DNA of 11,203 nucleotides. It comes from Thermoplasmata archaeon. Its GTDB lineage: Archaea > Thermoplasmatota > E2 > UBA202 > JdFR-43. Numbering within the stretch: position 1 is the first letter of the stretch; every line of letters begins with the position of its first letter. This document shows positions 1-5,712 of the stretch, piece by piece. Position numbers and translations under genes: made by a program. The DNA lies in assembly GCA_021163175.1 (NCBI GenBank), contig JAGGXG010000092.1, forward strand, positions 1 to 11,203. Reading direction: 5' to 3'. The notes beneath the pieces are model-generated. The model saw only the letters and a program-made list of their open reading frames with translations, was not told the DNA's origin and did not search any database.

Positions 1-89
1 GATATCATTGAAATCACAAACAGGAGGAATGATAAACCAGCTATTACAACAACTGAAAACATCAGCAACTCGTTAATTTTATCACCCAT
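1..89 (-). CDS. N-terminal fragment of unidentified membrane protein
   Basis: Only the first 29 codons are in the window; the gene continues past position 1. The visible protein starts MGDKINELL and is followed by a strongly hydrophobic stretch from about residue 10 to 29, so a membrane segment or signal anchor begins almost at once. The start is the ATG at 89-87. No Shine-Dalgarno lies in front of it, but an AT-rich TATA-like box at 104-112 sits about 20-25 bp upstream, which suits a leaderless or near-leaderless archaeal transcript. It is separated from the GNAT gene (stop at 222) by 132 bp, so it is probably a separate transcription unit. The family cannot be recognised from so little sequence. 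A chance open frame remains possible, but promoter position and hydrophobic N-terminus together argue for a real gene. Confidence 0.42.
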   Translation of the reverse strand, partial: MGDKINELLMFSVVVIAGLSFLLFVISMI

Positions 90-103
90 CCTAAAATGAT
101 ATC

Positions 104-112
104 AAATATAAA
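104..112 (-). promoter_or_regulatory. Probable TATA box of the leftward gene at 1-89
   Basis: On the minus strand this reads TTTATATTT, preceded by a run of T. It lies about 15-25 bp before the ATG at 89, slightly close for a standard archaeal promoter, but the T-run could shift the effective box outward. The same T-run on the minus strand (110-115) could act as a terminator for the GNAT operon upstream. The rest of 113-221 is AT-rich with nothing else I can name. Confidence 0.35.
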
Positions 113-221
113 AAATTTCTCGGTTTTGCCTTGAAAATATTTCATCATTTTCCATTTTTCGATTTTCTTGAATAAATATATATCATTTCTCTTCGCAACA
201 AATTCCCATCTATCATATCGA

Positions 222-653
222 CTAAAACAATATTTTTTCCATTATGTATGCCTCGCTTCCATCTGTATAAAAATCCTTCTCTCTATCAACGATTCTGAAT
301 CCATGCTTTTTGTAAAATTTTATCGCTTCCTCATTATCGACCCTCGTTTCAAGATACATTCTTCTTACCTCTGGAAAATTCAGTTGCAATTTTTTAAGCA
401 ATGCGCTTCCTATCCCTCGCTTTCTATGCTGCTCGTCCACTGCAAGCATTAAAATGCGGAGAGAATCAACGCTTGTTTTAACTCCTATTATGAATCCAAC
501 AACAGCTCCTTTTTCAACAGCAACAAGAAAGCCATTTGGTGAAAAATTCCAGAGATTCAAAATTAAATCAAAAGTATAACTCTCCTTAAGATATTTTTTA
601 GCAAGCTCATAGACATGCTGCATATCTTCAAATCTTACCTTCCTTATCTCCAT
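222..653 (-). CDS. GNAT family N-acetyltransferase, RimI/Ard1-like
   Basis: A 143-residue single-domain GNAT protein that uses acetyl-CoA to acetylate an amine. The pyrophosphate-binding motif A is at residues 77-85 (RKRGIGSAL), after a beta strand (LRILMLAVD) typical of the fold. The C-terminal half has the N-x-x-A-I-x-F-Y-x-x-H-G-F motif at about residues 107-119, then a DGSEAYIM segment near the end. These features resemble archaeal RimI/Ard1-type protein N-alpha-acetyltransferases, and the length is about right, but the substrate cannot be read from sequence. It is the last gene of the leftward operon. Its ATG at 653-651 lies inside the end of the iron-sulfur gene (10-base overlap), so translation is probably coupled. 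Confident for the family, weak for the substrate. Confidence 0.85.
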   Translation of the reverse strand: MEIRKVRFEDMQHVYELAKKYLKESYTFDLILNLWNFSPNGFLVAVEKGAVVGFIIGVKTSVDSLRILMLAVDEQHRKRGIGSALLKKLQLNFPEVRRMYLETRVDNEEAIKFYKKHGFRIVDREKDFYTDGSEAYIMEKILF

Positions 654-1519
654 TTGAACTCAAGCCTCAAAGCTTTTGTTGGACATTCATCAACACACAT
701 CCCGCACCTTATGCATTCCATGCTTTTTGTATCGTATGGCAGATTTATTTTCATCGGGCAAACGCGGGCGCAGTTCATGCATTTCAGACATTTTTCTTCA
801 TTGAAAGTGAGCTGCAAAGCGCTTATTTTATTGAAAGGAGCAAGCATCGCTCCAACGGGGCATAGATAGCGACACCATCCTCTCTTAACATTTATTATTA
901 GAACAATCGTTAAAGCAAGAAGGATCATTTTTGGAAGGAAAAATTTGGTTGGGGTATAGCTACTATAATGGAAAAGTAATATTGGCAGCGTTGCAGTCAG
1001 CCCGCCAATGGGACATATATCCGTGTAAGCCATTGTGGCAAAATAATAGACAGCAAAAGGAATGGCAGCGAGTATAGCATATTTTACATATCTCGCCTTT
1101 TGGTCTACTCTACTCCTTCTTATCTCTTTCTCCACCTTTATTTTACCGACCAAATCCTGCAAAAAACCAATAGGGCAGGCCCACCCGCATGGAGCACGAC
1201 CAAAAATTGTTCCTATCATAGCTATCGTTCCAACAAGATAGATGGCAAGGAATACACTCGATTCAAGAACAGCATGCTCAAGTATGCCAATGGGGCATGA
1301 CATGGTTGCCTGCGGCGACTCCCAGCAGTAGAAATAGGAGTATATCAGCCCTGTTACACCAAAAATGAAGGCAGCATTTGTTATGAAGAGGAAGATTAGC
1401 TGCGACACCAGTCTTTTTTTCTGTATGGGCTTTCTGTATATTCTTCTTACCCCTATCGCTGCCATCGTGAGAGCGGAGTAAGCAACTGGACATGTCAGGC
1501 ATGAGCCGAAGCATGCCAT
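644..1519 (-). CDS. NapH/NosR-like polytopic membrane protein with two ferredoxin-type 4Fe-4S motifs
   Basis: This 291-residue protein probably carries electrons at or across the cytoplasmic membrane. About four membrane segments are visible (roughly 38-62, 84-106, 146-164 and 192-211). Two Cx3CP motifs, C111/C115 and C216/C220, are the signature of the NapH/NosR/MauN-type family. The C-terminus has two classical 4Fe-4S motifs, C244/247/250/254 and C269/272/275/279. By the positive-inside rule, the basic stretch at 126-146 and the C-terminal ferredoxin part are cytosolic. That places the loops with C65/C75 and with C169 outside. The N-terminus also has a C3/C7/C10 cluster. The ATG at 1519 is supported by GGAGG seven bases upstream, despite a 25-base overlap with the thioredoxin gene. 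Partner and electron donor are unknown. This is not a periplasmic nitrate reductase operon: no napA or napB is present. Confidence 0.85.
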   Translation of the reverse strand: MACFGSCLTCPVAYSALTMAAIGVRRIYRKPIQKKRLVSQLIFLFITNAAFIFGVTGLIYSYFYCWESPQATMSCPIGILEHAVLESSVFLAIYLVGTIAMIGTIFGRAPCGWACPIGFLQDLVGKIKVEKEIRRSRVDQKARYVKYAILAAIPFAVYYFATMAYTDICPIGGLTATLPILLFHYSSYTPTKFFLPKMILLALTIVLIINVKRGWCRYLCPVGAMLAPFNKISALQLTFNEEKCLKCMNCARVCPMKINLPYDTKSMECIRCGMCVDECPTKALRLEFKWR

Positions 1520-2085
1520 TCAATCGCCTCCATTATTATTTCCTTTAACTGCTCTATGCTTGGCCTACCAGCTTTTCCATCCGCTCTCCCAGAAAATGCA
1601 TACCAGTATGTTTGATTTGTTGTGAATAATATGACTGTTGTGGGCGTGGATGGCGTTGATTTTGCTGGAGTGAAAATTTTTAGCAGATTTGCTCGTTCAT
1701 CATTTACAATGTCTATGGTTATCAAACTTGCATTTGAATAATTTGCTGCCATCTTTCCATTTTCTTCGCTTCCAACAACGAGGCCAGCATGCACCATATC
1801 ATCCCATTGTGCCTTGCACGGATCACAACCTTTGTACCAGAAAAAAAGCATTATGACATGCTGTCTGCTTTCGTTAATCAGCCAGTCTGGTAGCACTGGA
1901 GAGCCTTTTTTATGAAAGAATGCAGGATACTCAATCCAGAATCCTTTAAATGCCAATGCTTTTGGAAGCAGACCTATGCAGCCGAGGCAACGTGATTCAT
2001 TCAACAGCTTGGATTTTTCATATGCAAAATGGAAGCCTACTGAGAATACAATGAAAGCCATTGCAATTGCGAGCATCTTTTTCAT
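1495..2085 (-). CDS. Membrane-anchored extracytoplasmic thioredoxin-like protein
   Basis: A 196-residue protein with a signal peptide or signal anchor at residues 4-21 and a thioredoxin-fold domain. The redox motif is C87-D-P-C90, preceded by the usual hydrophobic strand and aromatic residue (MLFFWYKG). The cis-proline loop is visible at T147-P148-T149. A second CxxC, C33-L-G-C36, lies just after the anchor, which is not part of a standard thioredoxin domain. Five N-x-S/T sequons (N29, N71, N115, N118, N157) fit an exported, glycosylated archaeal protein. Its likely role is thiol-disulfide exchange outside the membrane. The ATG directly follows the nadX stop codon (TGA then ATG, no gap), with AGGTG six bases upstream inside nadX. 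It overlaps the iron-sulfur gene by 25 bases, suggesting the two products act together. The exact family and substrate are not recognised. Confidence 0.8.
   Translation of the reverse strand: MKKMLAIAMAFIVFSVGFHFAYEKSKLLNESRCLGCIGLLPKALAFKGFWIEYPAFFHKKGSPVLPDWLINESRQHVIMLFFWYKGCDPCKAQWDDMVHAGLVVGSEENGKMAANYSNASLITIDIVNDERANLLKIFTPAKSTPSTPTTVILFTTNQTYWYAFSGRADGKAGRPSIEQLKEIIMEAIEWHASAHA
1527..1531 (-). promoter_or_regulatory. Shine-Dalgarno fixing the start of the iron-sulfur membrane protein
   Basis: GGAGG on the minus strand, seven bases before the ATG at 1519-1517. It lies within the last codons of the thioredoxin-like gene. It supports initiation at this ATG rather than at the internal Met19, and so keeps the N-terminal C3/C7/C10 cluster in the protein. 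Confidence 0.7.
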
Positions 2086-2853
2086 TCAGGCACCTATTTG
2101 CAATGGTGATATTATTTTTTTAATTACCGCTATTGCTGAAAGCGACGCCAGATAGCTTGTGCGGGGATTGTTTGGGTTAGGAAGGTTTTCCACCTCCGCC
2201 CTAAGCCTTCCAAACTTTCCATGGGCAAGTATTTTATGGCTATTGTATTTTATAACAGGGTCTGCAACAATTTTAACCTTTGTTCTATCAAATCCTATGC
2301 CAGCAAGTGAAAGACATGCTGCAACATTTATGTTGCGGGGAAATTCTTTGACAGCTTGCCTCGCATTTCCCTCGAACAACACAGTTCTTCTGTCAAGATG
2401 CCTTCCCAATGATTCAGGAGATTTTGTTGTAACAAGCGTAACTTCATCTAAGCCTCCAATACTTGCTGCCTTTATTCCATCTATTCCAGCAACTGCTCCA
2501 GAAGGGAGATATATTTTTCTTTTCTTTTCCTTTGCAAGTTTTATTAGTCTTTGTCTGAAATCGTCATTGAATAAAGCACCGATGCTCATTATTATTAGGT
2601 CTTTTCCCGCCTGCAAAATTTTTTCTGCATACTCATACACAGCCTGCTGCGACGCCGCCTCAAAGACAAAGTCCACAAGAGGCAGGAATTCATCAATTTT
2701 TTTGAATTCACCTTTCTTCAATTCTTCCGCGAGCTTTTTTGCTTTGTCTTCGACGACATCATAAAGATAAATTTTCTCTATCTCATCGAATTCATCAATT
2801 GCTTTTGCAACATCATTTCCTATTGCTCCACAACCAATGATTCCAATTTTCAT
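2086..2853 (-). CDS. nadX: L-aspartate dehydrogenase
   Basis: NadX oxidises L-aspartate to iminoaspartate with NAD(P)+. It replaces aspartate oxidase as the first step of de novo NAD synthesis and supplies the NadA quinolinate synthase in the cytosol. At 255 residues it is close to the family length. The Rossmann motif GCGAIG is at residues 7-12. The family stretches are clear: EAASQQAV (65-72), PSGAVAGIDGIKAA (117-130), an LFEGNA segment (159-164), the N-I-N-V-A-A region near 174-179, ADP at 197-199, the N204-S-H206 active-site segment and the ENLPNPNNPRTS tail (222-233). The ATG at 2853 sits about 25 bp from a good TATA box, so the mRNA is probably leaderless. It heads the leftward operon. 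nadA and nadC are not in the window, and pairing with redox membrane genes is unusual. Confidence 0.93.
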   Translation of the reverse strand: MKIGIIGCGAIGNDVAKAIDEFDEIEKIYLYDVVEDKAKKLAEELKKGEFKKIDEFLPLVDFVFEAASQQAVYEYAEKILQAGKDLIIMSIGALFNDDFRQRLIKLAKEKKRKIYLPSGAVAGIDGIKAASIGGLDEVTLVTTKSPESLGRHLDRRTVLFEGNARQAVKEFPRNINVAACLSLAGIGFDRTKVKIVADPVIKYNSHKILAHGKFGRLRAEVENLPNPNNPRTSYLASLSAIAVIKKIISPLQIGA

Positions 2854-2873
2854 TGGGCATATAATAAAATAAA

Positions 2874-2881
2874 GATATAAA
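2874..2881 (-). promoter_or_regulatory. TATA box of the nadX operon
   Basis: On the minus strand this reads TTTATATC. Its centre is about 25 bp from the nadX ATG at 2853, the spacing at which archaeal TBP/TFB promoters start transcription, so the start of transcription should fall at or next to the start codon. No Shine-Dalgarno is present, consistent with a leaderless message. Confidence 0.65.
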
Positions 2882-2896
2882 TGTTGTCTTGCAACA
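2882..2896. promoter_or_regulatory. Small palindrome between two divergent promoters, candidate operator
   Basis: TGTTG-TCTTG-CAACA: perfect 5-bp inverted arms around a 5-bp spacer. It directly abuts the nadX TATA box (2874-2881) and lies 9 bp before the TATA box of the mevalonate operon (2906-2913). A regulator bound here could affect both operons. The arms are short, so chance is possible. Confidence 0.3.
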
Positions 2897-2905
2897 ATGA
2901 AACAC

Positions 2906-2913
2906 TTTTATAC
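2906..2913 (+). promoter_or_regulatory. TATA box of the HMG-CoA synthase operon
   Basis: TTTTATAC, centred about 30 bp before the ATG at 2939. Transcription should start a few bases before that ATG, giving a near-leaderless message. Because the box lies inside the longer in-frame extension that begins at 2897, it argues strongly that the extension is not translated. Confidence 0.65.
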
Positions 2914-2938
2914 ATCGTTTTATTTCCATTTCGATAAC

Positions 2939-3961
2939 ATGGTGGCGATAGTTGGATATGGGGCATATGTGCCCCGTTACAGGATAAAAGTTGAAGAAAT
3001 CGCAAGGATGTGGGGCGACGACGCCACTTCCATTTCTCGTGGCTTGGGAATAAATGAGAAATCTGTTCCTGCAATAGATGAGGATACAGCAACCATAGCC
3101 GTTGAAGCTGCAAGAAGGGCTGTTAAATCAGCTGGCATAGATGCAGGCGAGATAGGAGCAATATATGTTGGTTCAGAAAGTCATCCTTATGCTGTTAAAC
3201 CCACTGCCACGATAGTGGCGGAAGCAATAGGAGCTACACCTTATCTTACAGCAGCCGATTATGAATTTGCCTGTAAGGCTGGAACAGCTGGGATGCAAAA
3301 CTGCATAGCTCTGGTAAAAGCAGGAATGATAAAATATGGCATGGCTATTGGCGCAGATGTGGCGCAGGCGGCGCCAGGCGATGCTTTGGAATATACCGCT
3401 GCTGCTGGAGGTGCAGCATATATCATTGGCAAAGATGGCATAGCAACGATAAATGAGACTGCTTCTTTTACTACCGACACCCCAGATTTCTGGAGGCGAG
3501 AAGGACAGCCATATCCGGGGCATGGTGAGCGCTTTACAGGTGAGCCAGCTTATTACCGCCACATTACCAATGCTGCCCGCCTTTTGATGGAGAAGATGGG
3601 AACAAAGCCTTCTGACTACGATTATGCCATTTTCCATCAGCCCAATGGAAAGTTTCCACGCAGAGTTGCAAAAATGCTTGGATTCAACGATGAGCAGATT
3701 AAGCCAGGATTGCTCTGCCCCATCATAGGCAATACATATTCGGGCTCTGCAATGCTTGGACTTGCAGCCACACTTGATGTAGCTAAAGCAGGCGACCATA
3801 TAATAATGGTCTCTTTCGGCTCAGGAGCTGGAAGCGACGCTTTCGATATAACTGTAACCAACGCTATCGAAAGCTATCCCCGCCAGAATATTCGCAAGAT
3901 GATTGAGAAAAAGGAGTATGTTGATTATGGTTTGTATATGAAATATAGAGGTGAAATATGA
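2939..3961 (+). CDS. Hydroxymethylglutaryl-CoA synthase, archaeal type
   Basis: Condenses acetyl-CoA with acetoacetyl-CoA to HMG-CoA, the second step of the mevalonate pathway to archaeal isoprenoid lipids. The product is 340 residues, close to the archaeal family length. The catalytic triad can be placed: E80 in YVGSES, nucleophile C112 in EFACKAGT and H233 in IFHQPNGKFP. The C-terminal SFGSGAGSDAF segment is typical of the family. An upstream in-frame ATG at 2897 would add 14 residues, but the family starts at MVAIVGYG and a TATA box lies within that extension, so 2939 is preferred. It is the first gene of a three-gene operon and overlaps the thiolase by the four bases ATGA. Relatives form a complex with thiolase and DUF35 protein in which acetoacetyl-CoA is passed on directly. 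Confidence 0.95.
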   Translation: MVAIVGYGAYVPRYRIKVEEIARMWGDDATSISRGLGINEKSVPAIDEDTATIAVEAARRAVKSAGIDAGEIGAIYVGSESHPYAVKPTATIVAEAIGATPYLTAADYEFACKAGTAGMQNCIALVKAGMIKYGMAIGADVAQAAPGDALEYTAAAGGAAYIIGKDGIATINETASFTTDTPDFWRREGQPYPGHGERFTGEPAYYRHITNAARLLMEKMGTKPSDYDYAIFHQPNGKFPRRVAKMLGFNDEQIKPGLLCPIIGNTYSGSAMLGLAATLDVAKAGDHIIMVSFGSGAGSDAFDITVTNAIESYPRQNIRKMIEKKEYVDYGLYMKYRGEI

Positions 3962-5124
3962 GAGAAGTGGCTGTTATTGGAATAGGAATGACAAAATTTG
4001 GCGAACTATGGGATAAATCATTCCGCGATCTGGTGGCAGAGGCGGGCATAAAAGCAATAATGGATGCTGGCATAGAGGGCAAAGACATAGACGCAATGTA
4101 TATTGGAGGAATGTCAAGCGGCGGCTTTGTTGAACAGGAGCATGTGGCGCCACTGGCAATAGAAGTGGCTGGTTTGGAAGATTTTCATATTCCTGCAACT
4201 CGCGTCGAGGGAGCCTGCGCTTCTGGCGGAATTGCTATGCGACAAGGCTACATGGCTATTGCATCAGGCATACATGATATTGTTCTTGTTGGGGGAGCGG
4301 AAAAGATGACCGACGTAGTAGGAACAGAAGCAACAAATGTTCTTGCTTCAGCAGCAGACAGGGAATGGGAAGCATTCTTCGGAATGACATTTCCAGGTTT
4401 ATATGCTTTGATGGCTCGCTACCACATGCATAAATATGGGACAACGCAGGAGCAGCTGGCGAGTGTTGCGGTAAAAAATCATTATAATGGGAGCATGAAT
4501 CCAAATGCTCAGTTCAACAGAAAGATAAGCATAGAAGATGTTTTATCATCGCCTATGGTTGCTGATCCATTGCATTTGCTGGACTGCAGCCCAATAACAG
4601 ATGGGGCGGCTGCCGCCATATTGGCTCCCTTGGATATAGCAAAGAAATATACAGATAAGATTGTGAAAGTGCTTGCATCCACTCAAGCAAGCGATACCAT
4701 CTCATTACATAATCGCAAGCGTTTCGATGCCCTTCCGGCTGCCATTCATGCTGCTCGCCAAGCATATAAAATGGCTGGAGTCGAGCCAAAGGACATAGAT
4801 GTTGCTGAAGTTCATGATTGCTTTACAATAGCAGAAATAATGGCAATCGAAGATTTGGGCTTTTTTGAGAAAGGTGAAGGAGGAAAAGCAACTGAAGATG
4901 GCCTAACCGCCATAGATGGCGAGTTGCCAGTAAACACATCTGGCGGACTTAAAGCGAAAGGCCATCCTGTCGGCGCTACTGGAGTGGCTCAGGTAAATGA
5001 AATAGTGATGCAGTTGCGTGGCGAGGCAGGAAAAAGGCAGGTTAAAGATGCAGAAATTGGATTGACTCACAATGTGGGCGGCTCAGGTGGAACTGCTGTT
5101 GTGCACATCCTGGGGGTGATATGA
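3958..5124 (+). CDS. Acetoacetyl-CoA thiolase (acetyl-CoA C-acetyltransferase), archaeal type
   Basis: Joins two acetyl-CoA to acetoacetyl-CoA, the first step of the mevalonate pathway. The 388-residue protein has the nucleophilic cysteine C87 in the VEGACASGG motif. H286 in EVHDCF and H336 in the GGLKAKGHPVGATG block complete the usual thiolase catalytic set. The C-terminal LTHNVGGSGG segment forms the other end of the active-site pocket in this family. It belongs to the SCP2-like thiolase group common in archaea. The start ATG at 3958 overlaps the synthase stop (ATGA) and has GAGGTGA at 3948-3954. The reaction is unfavourable by itself, so gene coupling with HMG-CoA synthase and the DUF35 protein fits the channelling complex described for methanogens. 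Confidence 0.94.
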   Translation: MREVAVIGIGMTKFGELWDKSFRDLVAEAGIKAIMDAGIEGKDIDAMYIGGMSSGGFVEQEHVAPLAIEVAGLEDFHIPATRVEGACASGGIAMRQGYMAIASGIHDIVLVGGAEKMTDVVGTEATNVLASAADREWEAFFGMTFPGLYALMARYHMHKYGTTQEQLASVAVKNHYNGSMNPNAQFNRKISIEDVLSSPMVADPLHLLDCSPITDGAAAAILAPLDIAKKYTDKIVKVLASTQASDTISLHNRKRFDALPAAIHAARQAYKMAGVEPKDIDVAEVHDCFTIAEIMAIEDLGFFEKGEGGKATEDGLTAIDGELPVNTSGGLKAKGHPVGATGVAQVNEIVMQLRGEAGKRQVKDAEIGLTHNVGGSGGTAVVHILGVI

Positions 5125-5525
5125 TGGCTGTTCCTCGCTATTGGCGTGAGATTCCCGCTCGATATAATCTCATAGGCAAACGTTGCAAGATTTGTGGCAA
5201 CATTTACTTTCCACCTCGCAGCATTTGTCCTGTTTGCAGGCGAAAGTCTGTGGGGCAGATGGAGGATTACAAGCTTAAAGGAACAGGTGTTGTTGAAAGC
5301 TATACTGTAATACATGTTCCTCCTCCTCATTTCGAGGGAGAGGAGCCATATATAATGGCACTGATAAAACTTGATGAAGGAACATATGTTACGGGGCAGA
5401 TTGTGGAATGTGATGAGAAAGAAGTGCATATAGGCATGCGTGTTCGTGCCACATTCCGCAAAATCATGGAAGATGGAGAAAAGGGCGCAATATACTATGG
5501 CTATAAATTTGTGAAAGAAGAGTAA
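5124..5525 (+). CDS. DUF35 zinc-ribbon/OB-fold protein, bridge of the thiolase-HMG-CoA synthase complex
   Basis: A 133-residue protein with an N-terminal rubredoxin-like zinc ribbon and a C-terminal OB fold. The ribbon has two CxxC knuckles, CKIC at residues 21-24 and CPVC at 35-38, followed by GTGVVESYTVIHVPP, the usual opening of the OB domain. In a structurally characterised methanogen complex this family sits between thiolase and HMG-CoA synthase and provides a shared CoA-binding site. The conserved gene order here supports the same role. Two ATGs are adjacent (5121 and 5124). GGTGA at 5115-5119 is better spaced for 5124, though 5121 (ATGA overlap, one extra Met) is possible. Nine of its ten arginine codons are CGN, unlike the AGA/AGG-rich genes downstream. 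Confidence 0.93.
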   Translation: MAVPRYWREIPARYNLIGKRCKICGNIYFPPRSICPVCRRKSVGQMEDYKLKGTGVVESYTVIHVPPPHFEGEEPYIMALIKLDEGTYVTGQIVECDEKEVHIGMRVRATFRKIMEDGEKGAIYYGYKFVKEE

Positions 5526-5674
5526 TACAATTTAAAGAAATCTTGCTGGAATTGAAAAAAACCTGCATTTATGTTGCTTAGAAATTGAATGATGAAAATC
5601 GTAAAGGAGATAATAGCAAGTTTGATGTGATAAAGGCTGAATTTATGCCCGCTTTTATAGAAAAATATCGATGG

Positions 5675-5682
5675 TTTTATAT
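5675..5682 (+). promoter_or_regulatory. TATA box of the small membrane protein gene
   Basis: TTTTATAT within an AT-rich run, centred about 35 bp before the ATG at 5713. Transcription would start near 5703-5706, leaving a short leader that includes all or part of the GGTGA at 5703-5707. The 187-bp stretch 5526-5712 has no convincing gene; a C/D-box-like pattern in it is described in the findings. Confidence 0.5.
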
Positions 5683-5712
5683 AAAGATATAAAATTTGAA
5701 TTGGTGAATTAA

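Noticed and set aside
644..1519. Reading the iron-sulfur protein as part of a nitrate or nitrous oxide reductase system because of its NapH/NosR motifs
   Set aside because: No napA, napB, napG or nos genes are nearby; the neighbour is a thioredoxin-like protein, so only the membrane electron carrier role is supported.
2159..2764. 201-codon open frame on the plus strand opposite nadX
   Set aside because: It lies wholly antisense to a clear NadX, has no recognisable domain and a composition expected of a mirrored coding frame.
2897..2938. 14-codon N-terminal extension of HMG-CoA synthase from an upstream in-frame ATG
   Set aside because: The extension contains the TATA box at 2906-2913, is not present in the family as I know it, and the family-like start MVAIVGYG begins at 2939.
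3173..3799. 208-codon open frame on the minus strand inside HMG-CoA synthase
   Set aside because: Antisense shadow of a gene with all catalytic residues intact; cysteine- and serine-rich translation without domain logic.
5588..5630. Micro-ORF of 13 codons (MMKIVKEIIASLM) in the gap before the membrane protein
   Set aside because: Too short to support, no clear ribosome-binding site, and its ATGATGA start coincides with the C-box-like motif, so either reading could be chance.
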